From the NCBI GenBank assembly GCA_903834675.1, contig CAILKC010000128.1, positions 1-26,579 of the forward strand: a DNA stretch of 26,579 bases, written 5' to 3'. The DNA comes from an uncultured Victivallales bacterium. Its GTDB lineage: Bacteria; Verrucomicrobiota; Lentisphaeria; Oligosphaerales; JAFGRS01. A program made the translations under genes and the position numbers. Under the pieces are notes generated by a model. It had not been told where the DNA came from and made no database searches. It saw only the letters and a program-made list of their open reading frames with translations. This document shows positions 14,884 to 23,163 of the stretch, one piece after another. Within the stretch, counting starts at the first letter, position 1, and each line of letters begins with the position of its first letter.

Positions 14884-15951
14884 ATGACTAAACCACGCCG
14901 GATCGTGGTCACGGGATCTTCGGGTCTGATCGGGTCCGAAGTCTGTACGCACTTTGCCCAGTCGGGATGGGTTGTGCATGGCGTTGACAACAATCAGCGT
15001 GCCGCCTTTTTCGGGGCCCAGGGTGATACGCGCTGGAACCAGCGTCGATTGGAGTCGTCTCTGGTCGGCTTCGTGCATCACGAGCTTGACATCCGGGACC
15101 GGGAAGGGGTCCTGCGCCTGCTGGCCGAGGTGAAGCCGGAGGCGCTTGTCCACACCGCCGCACAGCCCAGTCACGACCGTGCTGCGGCGATTCCTTTCGA
15201 CGACTTCGACACCAATGCGGTGGGCACGCTGAACCTGCTCGAGGCGGCCCGGCGCTCCTGTCCGGAAGCGCCGTTCGTGCACATGTCCACCAACAAAGTC
15301 TACGGTGACCGGCCCAACACCATCCGGCTGAAAGAGTTGGCTACGCGCTGGGACTTCGACGATCCGGCCTACGCCGAGGGGATCCCCGAAAGCTTCTCCA
15401 TCGACCAGTCGAAACACTCTCTGTTCGGCGCTTCAAAAGTAGCCGGCGACGTCATGGTTCAGGAGTACGGGCGTTACTTTGGCATGCCCACGTGCTGCCT
15501 GCGGGGGGGCTGTCTCACGGGGCCGAATCATGCCGGCGTCGAGCTGCACGGATTCCTCAGCTTCCTGGTCAAGTGCAATCTGGAGGGGCGGAAGTACACC
15601 GTTTTCGGCTACAAGGGTAAGCAGGTTCGTGACAACATCCACAGCGCCGACGTGGCGCGTTTCATCGCCGCGTTCGTCGCCTCACCCCGGGTTGCGGAAG
15701 TCTACAACATTGGCGGCGGCAAGCAGAACGCCTGTTCCATCATCGAGGCCTTCGAGCTGGTTCGGGAGTGCTCTGGCAAGGCCCAGGTCTTCGACTACGT
15801 GGAAGAGAACCGGATCGGTGACCACATCTGCTACTACAGCGATCTGCGCCGGATGCGAGACCATTACCCGCAATGGGACCTCACGGTGAGCCTCCCCGAG
15901 ATCGTGCGGCAGATTGTGACGTCCTGGCAGAACCGCGCCTTGGCGTCTTGA
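14884..15951 (+). CDS. Extended SDR, CDP-tyvelose 2-epimerase-like, with Phe at the usual catalytic Tyr
   Basis: A 355-aa NAD-dependent sugar-nucleotide enzyme. [15 protein letters not shown] (about residues 6-20) is the dinucleotide loop. MSTNKVYGD (residues 134-142) holds the Ser/Thr of the catalytic set. The substrate part [19 protein letters not shown] resembles CDP-tyvelose/paratose 2-epimerases. The expected YxxxK reads F181-GAS-K185, so the catalytic Tyr is replaced by Phe. I chose ATG 14884 because ggagg lies nine bases upstream; an ATG at 14851 has no ribosome site. The next gene is a second SDR with an intact Tyr/Lys pair. It may be an epimerase with an altered proton relay, or a partner subunit. 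Confidence 0.85.
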   Translation: MTKPRRIVVTGSSGLIGSEVCTHFAQSGWVVHGVDNNQRAAFFGAQGDTRWNQRRLESSLVGFVHHELDIRDREGVLRLLAEVKPEALVHTAAQPSHDRAAAIPFDDFDTNAVGTLNLLEAARRSCPEAPFVHMSTNKVYGDRPNTIRLKELATRWDFDDPAYAEGIPESFSIDQSKHSLFGASKVAGDVMVQEYGRYFGMPTCCLRGGCLTGPNHAGVELHGFLSFLVKCNLEGRKYTVFGYKGKQVRDNIHSADVARFIAAFVASPRVAEVYNIGGGKQNACSIIEAFELVRECSGKAQVFDYVEENRIGDHICYYSDLRRMRDHYPQWDLTVSLPEIVRQIVTSWQNRALAS

Positions 15952-15964
15952 GGAAAGAGACACT

Positions 15965-17035
15965 ATGCGTATCCTCATTACCGGGGTCTGCGGCTTCGTC
16001 GGCTCGACGCTGGCTCGCGCGCTGCGCCAGTCCCGCCCCGGCTGGCAGGTGTTGGGTCTGGACAACCTCAGTCGGCCCGGCAGTTGGATCAACCACGCAT
16101 CCCTGCGCGAGATGGGCGTGGCGATCACGCATGGCGACATCCGCAACGCCTCCGATGTCGACGCCCTGGCTGCTGCGGATTGGGTCATTGATGCCGCCGC
16201 TATCCCCAGCGTTCTGGCGGGCATCGATGGGAAGACCAGTTCCAGGCAGTTGGTCGAGCATAACCTTCAGGGAACGGTGAACCTCCTCGAGTACTGTCGC
16301 CGGCATGGCAGCGGCCTGGTTCTGCTGTCCACCAGTCGGGTGTACTCCATACCGGGTCTGACCGCCTTGAAATTGGCGGTTCAGGATGACGCTTTCCGCC
16401 CGCTGCCCGAGCAATGCTTTCCCCCGGGGATCTCGGTTCGCGGAGTCTCAGAGTCCTACTCAACCGCGACCCCGGTTTCCCTCTATGGCAGCACGAAGAT
16501 CGCCTCGGAATGTCTGGCCATGGAATATGGCAGCACCTACAACTTCCCCGTCTGGATCAACCGCTGTGGCGTCATGGCGGGAGCCGGTCAGTTTGGCCAT
16601 CCAGGTCAAGGGATCTTCGCCTTCTGGGTCCATGCCTTCCGCGAGAAGCGAGCGCTGCAGTACATCGGTTTCGGCGGCACGGGCCACCAAGTGCGCGATT
16701 GCCTGCACCCCCTGGATCTAGTGCCACTTCTGGAGCAGCAATTTGCCGAAGGCATGACCTCGGTAAAGCCGAGGTTGGTCAATCTCTCTGGTGGCGTCGA
16801 GAACTCGTGTTCCCTCCGGCAGTTGACCGCCTGGTGCGAGCGGCGGTTTGGGCCCGGCCTCGTCGCGGCTACGACCGAGCAGCGCCCCTACGATATTCCC
16901 TGGCTGGTGCTGGATGCGGCAAAGGCTCAGGAGGTCTGGAACTGGCGCCCCGCGCTGTCGCTGCACGCCATTCTTGACGACATCGCGGTCTTTGCCGAAC
17001 GCCATCCGCAGTGGCTCTCGGTGTCGCTGGGCTGA
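15965..17035 (+). CDS. Extended SDR, CDP-paratose/tyvelose 2-epimerase-like
   Basis: A 356-aa NAD-dependent sugar-nucleotide epimerase or dehydratase. It starts MRILITGVCGFVGSTLARAL, with GxxGxxG loop GVCGFVG. LSTSRVYS supplies the Ser/Thr, and SLYGSTKIASE contains an intact YxxxK (Tyr174, Lys178). GFGGTGHQVRDCLHPLDLV is the substrate-loop motif seen in the tyvelose/paratose epimerase group. It starts 14 bp after the first SDR, with aggaaagaga as ribosome site. The two SDRs share the same architecture and motif order, so they look like diverged paralogues that work in one step or in successive steps. The true sugar nucleotide is unknown. Confidence 0.88.
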   Translation: MRILITGVCGFVGSTLARALRQSRPGWQVLGLDNLSRPGSWINHASLREMGVAITHGDIRNASDVDALAAADWVIDAAAIPSVLAGIDGKTSSRQLVEHNLQGTVNLLEYCRRHGSGLVLLSTSRVYSIPGLTALKLAVQDDAFRPLPEQCFPPGISVRGVSESYSTATPVSLYGSTKIASECLAMEYGSTYNFPVWINRCGVMAGAGQFGHPGQGIFAFWVHAFREKRALQYIGFGGTGHQVRDCLHPLDLVPLLEQQFAEGMTSVKPRLVNLSGGVENSCSLRQLTAWCERRFGPGLVAATTEQRPYDIPWLVLDAAKAQEVWNWRPALSLHAILDDIAVFAERHPQWLSVSLG

Positions 17036-17110
17036 TCCTCCTGGCAGAGGCCTGAGCGCGGGCAAGCGTCAAGCGCGGAGTGTGAGGTCTGGGACGATCC
17101 CGCCCATTCC

Positions 17111-18013
17111 GTGTCTGCGGATTTCACGGGCGGCCAGTCTTTGGCCCAGGCTTATAGAGTCTCCTTTGTGGGTAACCCTCTCCCCATCTCCGTGGTGATT
17201 CCGGTCCGCAATGAGGCGGTGAACCTTGGCCGTTGTCTCGAGGCGTTGGGGCACGACTTCGCGGAGGTGCTGGTGGTCGACTCGCACAGCTCTGACGCGA
17301 CCTGCGACCTCGCCGCCAGCCATGGGGCACGGGTGGTCCAGTTCGACTGGAACGGCGGCTTTCCCAAGAAGCGGAACTGGGTATTGGGGAACGTTGCACT
17401 GGCGGCAGACTGGGTACTGTTCCTGGATGCCGACGAGTTTGTGACGGACGAGTTCAAGGCGGAACTGGCCGGGGCGCTGCCCGGGGCGCTGGTCGCCGGG
17501 TTCTGGCTGGCGTACCGCAACTCATTCATGGGGCGCTGGCTGCGGTTTGGGGACCGGTTTTCGAAGTTGGCCCTCATCCGCAAAGGCGCCGGGGAGTACG
17601 AGCGGATCGAAGATCAGGGCTGGAGCGATCTGGACATGGAAGTGCATGAGCACCCGCTGCTCAATGGCCCCACCGGGCGCATCCACAGTCCCATCCTGCA
17701 TCGCGACTTCAAGGGCATGGACGCCTACCGGCGTCGGCACGAGTCGTATGCGAATTGGGAAGCGCGGCGGTTTCTGGCTCTCCGGGGCGCTGGTTGGGCG
17801 CGGCTGACGTTCAGGCAAAGGCTGAAGTATCGCCTGCTGGACAGTCGGTTGCTCGGCCCCCTGTACTTCGTGGGCAGCTATGGGCTCAAGCTGGGGTTCC
17901 TGGACGGCGGAGCCGGACTGCGGTTCGCGTGGCACAAGCTGCGCTACTTCCTGCGGATCAAGGCCAGGATCGACGAACTCCGGAGAGCGTCTGCCCACGA
18001 AATGCACGAATGA
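17111..18013 (+). CDS. WaaE/KdtX-like family 2 glycosyltransferase
   Basis: A GT2 enzyme of about 300 aa. ISVVIPVRNEAVNLGRCLEA is followed by VLVVDSHSSDATCDLAA, then FPKKRNWVLGN and LFLDADEFV (Asp106, Asp108), all signatures of the WaaE/KdtX beta-glucosyltransferase group of lipopolysaccharide core loci. VHEHPLLNGPTGRIHSPILH further along is also typical. The start is uncertain: GTG 17111 gives 300 aa, but GTG 17168, inside a ctttgtgggt repeat remnant, would remove 19 unconserved residues. The last residues SAHEMHE and the stop codon lie in a cassette-end repeat (17991-18013). The next gene begins nine bases later. Confidence 0.87.
   Translation: MSADFTGGQSLAQAYRVSFVGNPLPISVVIPVRNEAVNLGRCLEALGHDFAEVLVVDSHSSDATCDLAASHGARVVQFDWNGGFPKKRNWVLGNVALAADWVLFLDADEFVTDEFKAELAGALPGALVAGFWLAYRNSFMGRWLRFGDRFSKLALIRKGAGEYERIEDQGWSDLDMEVHEHPLLNGPTGRIHSPILHRDFKGMDAYRRRHESYANWEARRFLALRGAGWARLTFRQRLKYRLLDSRLLGPLYFVGSYGLKLGFLDGGAGLRFAWHKLRYFLRIKARIDELRRASAHEMHE
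17991..18013 (-). repeat. Solo cassette-end repeat that supplies a stop codon
   Basis: The sequence ctgcccacgaaatgcacgaa and the following tga match the outer part of the left end of the GxxExxY cassette, with a small change after ctgcccacgaa. The final tga is the stop of the glycosyltransferase, as happens at 6334-6336. No GxxExxY gene is next to it, so it is a solo end. Confidence 0.6.
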
Positions 18014-18022
18014 CCGCCACGC

Positions 18023-19255
18023 ATGCGCATCCTTATCCTGAACCAGTTCTACCCGCCTGACGCGGCGCCAACGGGCCAGGTCGCCCACGACCTGGCCCGT
18101 TGTCTTGTGGCGCGGGGTCACGAGGTCACCGCCTTGGCGTCGCGCCGTAGCTACTTGGGAGAGGCGGAGTATCCGGCGCAAGACGTCCGCGATGGGGTTA
18201 CGGTTCAGCGTCTGGCGGGGTTGTCCTTTGGAGCCAAGAGCCATGTGCGCAAGCTGTTGGCCTATGCCTGGTTCTATGCCTCTACCGCCGTGCGCCTGGC
18301 GCTTCTGCGACCGCGGCCGGAGGTGGTCGTGGCGCTGACCACGCCGCCCTACCTTGGGCTGCTGGTGCGGTGGGTAGGGTTGGTGCGGCGCTGGCGGCGG
18401 GTGCATTGGATCATGGACCTGTACCCGGACGTGATGGAGGCGCATGGCATGCTCGGCCACAATCCGGCCGGCCGGCTGGCGGCGTCTGCACTGCGCTGGC
18501 TGACGCGGCGCGAGCTGGCCGGCGCGGCGGCGGTGCTGACGCTGGGTCCGGATATGGCCGAACGCTGTCGGCCCTACGTGCGCCCAGGGACACGCCTCGA
18601 GTGGGTCCCGCTGTGGGCTGGGGAGGGTCTTTTTTCGGCTGACGAGGAGGCGGTGCGCAGCCTCCGGCGTGAGCGCGGATGGGATGGCGCGTTGGTGCTG
18701 CTGTATTCGGGCAACATGGGGCTTGGACACCGCTTTGGGGAATTCCTCGCCGCGGCGGCCGCCGACCCACAAGCTCTGACTTCCACGGCGGCCACGTCCG
18801 TGCGTTTTGTCTTTGCCGGCGCCGGCAAGCGTCGCGCCGAGATCGAGGCATTCGCCCGGGAGCACCCCGCCGCGTCCATCGAACTGCTGCCGTATGCGGG
18901 TCCGGAACAGCTTGCCGTGCATCTGCGCTCGGCGGATGTGCTTCTGGCCAGCCTGGAGCCAGCCTGGGCGGGATGCATGCTCCCGAGTAAATTGCAAGGC
19001 ATGTTGGCTGCCGGTCGGCCGGTGATCTTTGTGGGCCCCCGCGAGTGCTCCCTGGCGCATTGGGTCGAGGCAGCGGGAGCGGGCTGGACCGTGGAAACGG
19101 GAGACCACTCGGCCCTGGCGGTCGCCCTGCAGGCCGCGCTGGATCCGCAGGAACGCCGCCGCCGTGGTCTCGCCGCCCAAGTTTATGCGCGGGCGCACTT
19201 CCGCACGGCTCCCAATGGGGCGCGTATCGCCGACCTGATCGAAACAGCCGAATGA
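18023..19255 (+). CDS. WcaI/WbuB-like family 4 glycosyltransferase
   Basis: A 410-aa GT4 enzyme. It starts MRILILNQFYPPDAAPTGQV, the usual opening of WcaI/WbuB-type fucosyl- or aminosugar transferases. ALTTPPYLGLLVRWVG and WIMDLYPDVMEAHGML follow in the acceptor domain. The donor domain has LVLLYSGNMGLGHRFGEFL, FVFAGAGKRRAEIE and the family motif GCMLPSKLQGMLAAGRPVIF, where Pro-Ser-Lys binds the donor. No conventional E-x7-E is seen, as expected for this branch. It starts nine bases after the previous stop. The presence of a fucose activation enzyme in the same block makes a fucosyltransferase role possible but not shown. Confidence 0.88.
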   Translation: MRILILNQFYPPDAAPTGQVAHDLARCLVARGHEVTALASRRSYLGEAEYPAQDVRDGVTVQRLAGLSFGAKSHVRKLLAYAWFYASTAVRLALLRPRPEVVVALTTPPYLGLLVRWVGLVRRWRRVHWIMDLYPDVMEAHGMLGHNPAGRLAASALRWLTRRELAGAAAVLTLGPDMAERCRPYVRPGTRLEWVPLWAGEGLFSADEEAVRSLRRERGWDGALVLLYSGNMGLGHRFGEFLAAAAADPQALTSTAATSVRFVFAGAGKRRAEIEAFAREHPAASIELLPYAGPEQLAVHLRSADVLLASLEPAWAGCMLPSKLQGMLAAGRPVIFVGPRECSLAHWVEAAGAGWTVETGDHSALAVALQAALDPQERRRRGLAAQVYARAHFRTAPNGARIADLIETAE

Positions 19256-19344
19256 GGGCGGTCGCCGCCCGCTCAAGCTCCCGTGCCGCCGCGCCGTGGG
19301 CTGAGTGAAAGTTCACGCTGCCTGTAGCCCGAACCCCTACCCGT

Positions 19345-20943
19345 ATGACTCTCGGACAAGAACTACGATGTCTCGCCGCCTTGCTGGTGAGCTGGTTTGT
19401 GGTAAACCTGATCACGCTCGAACGCTCGCCGACGGTGTGGCGCGATGAGGTCATGTTCACCGAGCCGGCGGTTCGGTTCTTGCAGGGACACGGTTTTACG
19501 GCCACGTCATGGGAGGCGTCGCCGCAGTTGCCCGCGGTGTTCAATGGTCCGTTGTACAGCCTGCTGTTGATTCCCTGGCTGAAGCTCTGGGGGATCGGGC
19601 CGGTGGCGACGCGTTCGCTGGGGTTGGGGTTGGGTGGCCTGGCCTGTTTCTGGCTATGGCGCCTATGCCGTCGGCGCGGGCTGTTGCGGTCGCCGACCTG
19701 GCGGTTGGTGGGGGTCGCGGTCTTGCTCTGCGGTTTTAGCGTTGTCTGGGCTTGCCGTAACGGCCGTTACGACGCGCTGGGGATGCTTCTGCTCGTGCTG
19801 CTGGTGGGGCGCGTGGGGAGAGGGGATTCGCCGCCCGCTTTGCGGTCAGCCGCGGAGTCTCCGAGGGGGCGATTCCCGGCCTTCGCCTCCATGGGGACCG
19901 CGCTGCTGGCGGCATTACTGCCCTTTGCCGGGCTCTACTTGATCCCGTATGTCGTGCTGGTTGGGTTGGTGGGGTTCGCCTTGGGGGGACGGTCCTTCTG
20001 GCGGCAACTGCTGCCGCCGGCCTTGGGCCTGGCTCTCGGTTGTGGCCTGCTGGCGCTGCTGCACCTGGGGTTGGGGACGTGGGCGGCCACCGCGGCTTTT
20101 GTCACGGCGCAGACCGGTCCCTCGGTACTCGGTCGGTTGGGCCAGATTCCCGCGTCGTGGTGCGCGGACCCGAGCCTGCTGCCGCTGGCGCTATTTCTCG
20201 TGGGTGTCTTGTCTACCCGTGGGTTGGGGGGAAGCCCAGGTGTGGGAGAGACCGTAGGGTCGGCCCCGGCGGGTTGGCCGGGGCTGGGTCCCGGCGTGAT
20301 CGGGCTGGCTGCGCTCGTGGGCGTCCCGGCCTGGATGACGCTGGCCGGAAAGTACGCATCCTACTATGGTTGGATGACCTTTGTCCCGGTGCTGGGCGGC
20401 GTGCTCTGCGTCATCGAGCAACTCTCGCCCCCGGGCGGCGACGGGGAGTCGGCCGCGGCATCTCTAGGGGCGCCGCCGTCGCGCTGGCTGCTTTGGACGG
20501 GCGCCATGGCGCTGGTTGCCGCCGCGACCGTGGGTCTGCCGCTGCGACTGCTGGCATGCGGCCTGGAGTGGCGCCAGCGCGACCACGCCGCGGTGGCGCA
20601 GTTCGTCCGGGCGCAGGTGCGCTCGGATGATGTGGTCGTCAGCGGCTTTGAAACCTATTACGCAGTCACCCAACACTGCCGACAGATGACGCTCCCATCG
20701 TGCCTTCGGGCGCGCGGCGGCGGCATTCCGCGCGAGGTCACGGCTTTGGTTGGCGGCGAGGAACTCGTGCGGGAACTTGGAGCGCTGGAGGTTAGCGGGT
20801 GGGTGCCGATGGCGTCCTACGAGTCACCCCGCTATAGTCTGCCGGTTCGTCTGGGTCGGGCGCGCTGGTACAGGCTAACCGTCTGGCGTCGGCAGGCGGA
20901 AGGCGCGGGTCCAGAAAACCGGAGTCGCGTGCCAGAGGCGTGA
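19345..20943 (+). CDS. GT39/ArnT-like membrane glycosyltransferase (GT-C fold)
   Basis: A 532-aa integral membrane protein with about ten or more hydrophobic helices. The first helix (LAALLVSWFVVNLIT) is followed by a periplasmic loop with WRDEVMF (Asp34, Glu35), the acidic pair of the PMT/ArnT family. Then comes FNGPLYSLLLIPWLKLWG, GP.ATRSLGLGLGG-type, typical of the group. These enzymes use polyprenyl-phosphate sugars outside the inner membrane. The soluble C-terminal part (about residues 410-532) contains VVSGFETYYAVTQHC. Two hydrophilic, GC-palindrome-encoded stretches (about residues 160-178 and 305-316) sit between helices. The end overlaps a possible GTG start of the next gene. Both the sugar and the acceptor are unknown. 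Confidence 0.78.
   Translation: MTLGQELRCLAALLVSWFVVNLITLERSPTVWRDEVMFTEPAVRFLQGHGFTATSWEASPQLPAVFNGPLYSLLLIPWLKLWGIGPVATRSLGLGLGGLACFWLWRLCRRRGLLRSPTWRLVGVAVLLCGFSVVWACRNGRYDALGMLLLVLLVGRVGRGDSPPALRSAAESPRGRFPAFASMGTALLAALLPFAGLYLIPYVVLVGLVGFALGGRSFWRQLLPPALGLALGCGLLALLHLGLGTWAATAAFVTAQTGPSVLGRLGQIPASWCADPSLLPLALFLVGVLSTRGLGGSPGVGETVGSAPAGWPGLGPGVIGLAALVGVPAWMTLAGKYASYYGWMTFVPVLGGVLCVIEQLSPPGGDGESAAASLGAPPSRWLLWTGAMALVAAATVGLPLRLLACGLEWRQRDHAAVAQFVRAQVRSDDVVVSGFETYYAVTQHCRQMTLPSCLRARGGGIPREVTALVGGEELVRELGALEVSGWVPMASYESPRYSLPVRLGRARWYRLTVWRRQAEGAGPENRSRVPEA
19823..19877. repeat. Imperfect inverted repeat inside the GT39 gene
   Basis: Arms gggattcgcc (19823-19832) and ggcgattccc (19868-19877) pair with one mismatch. 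Inner short stems gcgg/ccgc and cgg/ccg are also visible. It encodes a hydrophilic Ser/Pro/Arg-rich stretch between predicted membrane helices. This is compatible with a small in-frame insertion, but the arms are short and could be chance in GC-rich DNA. Confidence 0.35.
20257..20292. repeat. GC-rich hairpin inside the GT39 gene
   Basis: A perfect 8-bp stem gccccggc/gccggggc (20263-20270, 20277-20284) with a six-base loop gggttg, and further weak pairing out to ggg/ccc. It encodes a Gly/Pro-rich loop between membrane helices. Its composition resembles the intergenic repeat at 8-103, so it may be a REP-like insertion. Confidence is limited by GC bias. Confidence 0.4.
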
Positions 20944-21086
20944 CTTCGCCGTTTGCCTTCTCAGGGTCGCTTCGAGTTGGCCATGAACCGCTGGGGATTG
21001 GGATAGAACCGGCGGCAGCGTTCCGCCTGACGACGGGACCCCGGCCGCAGAAACGTACTGCCCGTTGGAGTTGGGTGTCTGGTGGC

Positions 21087-22010
21087 ATGGCGGAGCAACT
21101 CCTACAGCTAACGGGGGTCCACGGTTTGGCCCCGCGGGTGCGGGCCCTGGCCGATTGGCTGCGCCTGTTGCGGCTGCCGCACTGGGCCAAGAATGCGATG
21201 GTCTTTCCGGCCGTACTCCTGGCTGGGCGTGCTGTCGATCCGCTGGCCTGGCGGCAGGCCGTCTGGGGGTTTGCGGTATTCTGCCTGGCGTCCAGCAGCG
21301 TCTACGTCGCGAACGATCTGTTTGACTGCCAGGCGGACCGGCTGCATCCCTCCAAACGCCGCCGCCCCCTGGCCGCCGGCCGTTGCGGCGCCAGGGTGGC
21401 CGTCTGGACCGCGGCGCTGCTGGCCTTGTCGGCGCTGGCGCTGGCGGTCTGGGCGCCGGCGCCGACGGCCGTCTGCGTCTTGGCGTATCTGGCCCTGAAC
21501 CTGGCCTACAGTCTGCGCCTCAAGCACGTGCCGATCGTGGGCGGGTGCTGCATCGCGACCGGTTTTGCTCTGCGTCTTGTCGGCAGTCTTGGCGCGCCGG
21601 GGCTGGAGCTGCGGCAGTGGCTGCTTCTGGCGAGTGTCTTTCTGCTCTGCTTCAGTGTGGCCTTGGCGAAGCGGACGGCGGACTTGCGTCTGCTGACCGG
21701 GGGAATGCCGATGACCCCGGCGGGGTCTGGCTCGGATGGGTACACCGTGGACGCACTGCGGTGTCTGCTTCCGGCATCCATCGTCGCGACGATCTTGGTG
21801 TACGGCCTGTTCGTCTGGGTCGTCGGCCAGGGTGTGGGGTTGCCCTTGTTGACCCTGCTGCCCGTGGTTTTCAGCTTGCTGAGGCTTGCCCGCCTGTCGA
21901 CCACAGGGGCCTATGCGGAGCAGATCGACCTGATGCGCTCCGATGGCCGCTTGCTGGCAGCCGTCTCGGTCTGGCTGGCTCTGTGGGGGTGGATCGGCAT
22001 CACGGGGTGA
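21087..22010 (+). CDS. UbiA-family prenyltransferase, decaprenyl-phosphate phosphoribosyltransferase-like
   Basis: A 307-aa integral membrane protein with about eight or nine helices. The opening LRLLRLPHWAKNAMVFPAVL matches the DPPR synthase branch of UbiA. The first Asp-rich motif is intact: NDLFDCQADRLHPSKRRRP (Asp77, Asp80, Asp84). ALAKRTADL after helix 6 is also typical of that branch. The second acidic motif after LKH is replaced by IVGGCC (Gly152-Gly153), which is unusual. Known relatives move a phosphopentose from PRPP to polyprenyl phosphate, making a lipid-linked donor. I chose ATG 21087 because the family begins just after it; a GTG at 20940 overlapping the GT39 stop would add 49 unconserved residues. 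The GT39 enzyme next door is a plausible user of the product. Confidence 0.8.
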   Translation: MAEQLLQLTGVHGLAPRVRALADWLRLLRLPHWAKNAMVFPAVLLAGRAVDPLAWRQAVWGFAVFCLASSSVYVANDLFDCQADRLHPSKRRRPLAAGRCGARVAVWTAALLALSALALAVWAPAPTAVCVLAYLALNLAYSLRLKHVPIVGGCCIATGFALRLVGSLGAPGLELRQWLLLASVFLLCFSVALAKRTADLRLLTGGMPMTPAGSGSDGYTVDALRCLLPASIVATILVYGLFVWVVGQGVGLPLLTLLPVVFSLLRLARLSTTGAYAEQIDLMRSDGRLLAAVSVWLALWGWIGITG

Positions 22011-22143
22011 GGGTGAAGGAATAAACCTGGAATCTGAGCACGGCGGCCGAGGTGGCGGGGTGGATGCGAGCGGACGCGGCCATGGGGCCGGGGTATGGCC
22101 TTCCACCCTCGGCAAGCACACCGCAGACACGGGAGTGACAGCG

Positions 22144-23118
22144 ATGCGGATATTAGTTACTGGCGGCGCGGGGTTTGTCGGTTCGCACTTGGATGCCGAG
22201 TTGGTCTCCAGAGGGCACGAGGTACTGGTCCTGGACAACCTCAGCACGGGCCGTTACGAGAATATCGAGTTGCTCGAGCGCAGCGGCCAGGTGCGGCTGG
22301 TGGTGGACACCGTCAACGACCCGCAGATTGTGGACGAGTGCGTCAAGCAGTGCGACGCGGTTTTTCACCTGGCCTCGGCCGTCGGCGTGCGCCTGATCAT
22401 CGAGCAACCGGTGCGCACCATCGAGAGCATCGTGGGCGGTACCGACGTGGTTCTGCGCTCGTGCGCCCGCTATCGGCGACCCTTCCTGCTGACCAGCACC
22501 AGCGAGGTCTACGGCAAAGGCTTGAAGGTGCCCTTCAGCGAGGACGACGACCGGGTCATGGGCGCCACGACCAAACGGCGCTGGAGCTATGCCTGCGCCA
22601 AGGCTCTCGACGAGTTTCTGGCCTTGGCGCACTGGTACGAATCCCGTCTGCCTGTGCGTATCGCGCGGCTGTTCAACACGGTTGGCCCGCGGCAGACCGG
22701 CCAGTACGGCATGGTCGTCCCGACCCTCGTGCGGCAGGCCTTGTGCGGCCAGCCGATCACGGTCTACGGCGACGGCCAGCAGAGTCGCTGTTTCGGGCAT
22801 GTGTCGGACGTGGTACGCGGCTTGGCGGACCTGATGGAGTGCGAAGCGGCCAAGGGCCAGATCGTCAACCTCGGCAACGATGAGGAAATCACCATCCTCG
22901 CCCTGGCCCAGCGCATTCGGGAGCTGACCGGCGCCGCCTCCGAGGTGGTGCTGATCCCGTACGAAGAGGCCTACGGCGAGGGCTTCGACGACATGCGGCG
23001 CCGGGTCCCCGATCTGTCTCGTGCGAAGCGCCTGATCGGCTTCGAGCCCAAGTTGGGATTGGACCAGATTCTGCGCGCGGTCATCGACTATGAGACGTGC
23101 CGACTGGGGTCGCGGTAG
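22144..23118 (+). CDS. NAD-dependent epimerase/dehydratase (extended SDR, GalE/UXS-like)
   Basis: A 324-aa sugar-nucleotide SDR. MRILVTGGAGFVGSHLDAEL gives the GxxGxxG NAD loop. LVLDNLSTGRYENI, TSTSEVYGKG and SYACAKALDEF supply the cofactor and catalytic residues (Tyr149, Lys153 intact). RLFNTVGPRQTGQYGMVVP and VYGDGQQSRCFGHVSDVV are the substrate-side motifs, close to UDP-glucuronate decarboxylase and GalE-like enzymes. I chose ATG 22144 (gggag ribosome site) instead of the long frame open from 21943, whose extra residues are low-complexity. It follows the UbiA gene by 133 bp and precedes the fucose enzyme. It could act on a free nucleotide sugar or, less likely, on a lipid-linked sugar. Confidence 0.88.
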   Translation: MRILVTGGAGFVGSHLDAELVSRGHEVLVLDNLSTGRYENIELLERSGQVRLVVDTVNDPQIVDECVKQCDAVFHLASAVGVRLIIEQPVRTIESIVGGTDVVLRSCARYRRPFLLTSTSEVYGKGLKVPFSEDDDRVMGATTKRRWSYACAKALDEFLALAHWYESRLPVRIARLFNTVGPRQTGQYGMVVPTLVRQALCGQPITVYGDGQQSRCFGHVSDVVRGLADLMECEAAKGQIVNLGNDEEITILALAQRIRELTGAASEVVLIPYEEAYGEGFDDMRRRVPDLSRAKRLIGFEPKLGLDQILRAVIDYETCRLGSR

Positions 23119-23163
23119 AGCGCCGAGGCGAGAAGTCTGGGCGCGGTGCGGAGGGGACTGGCT

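Noticed and set aside
17522..19276. 584-codon open frame on the minus strand
   Set aside because: It is antisense to the WaaE-like GT2 and WcaI-like GT4, both of which have full family motifs; the antisense product is low-complexity.
20940..21086. GTG 20940 as start of the UbiA gene
   Set aside because: It would add 49 residues without UbiA similarity. It remains possible through coupling to the overlapping stop, but ATG 21087 fits the family better.
21943..22143. N-terminal extension of the SDR at 22144
   Set aside because: The extra frame overlaps the UbiA gene and is Gly/Arg-rich; MRILVTGG at 22144 is the standard SDR start with a ribosome site.
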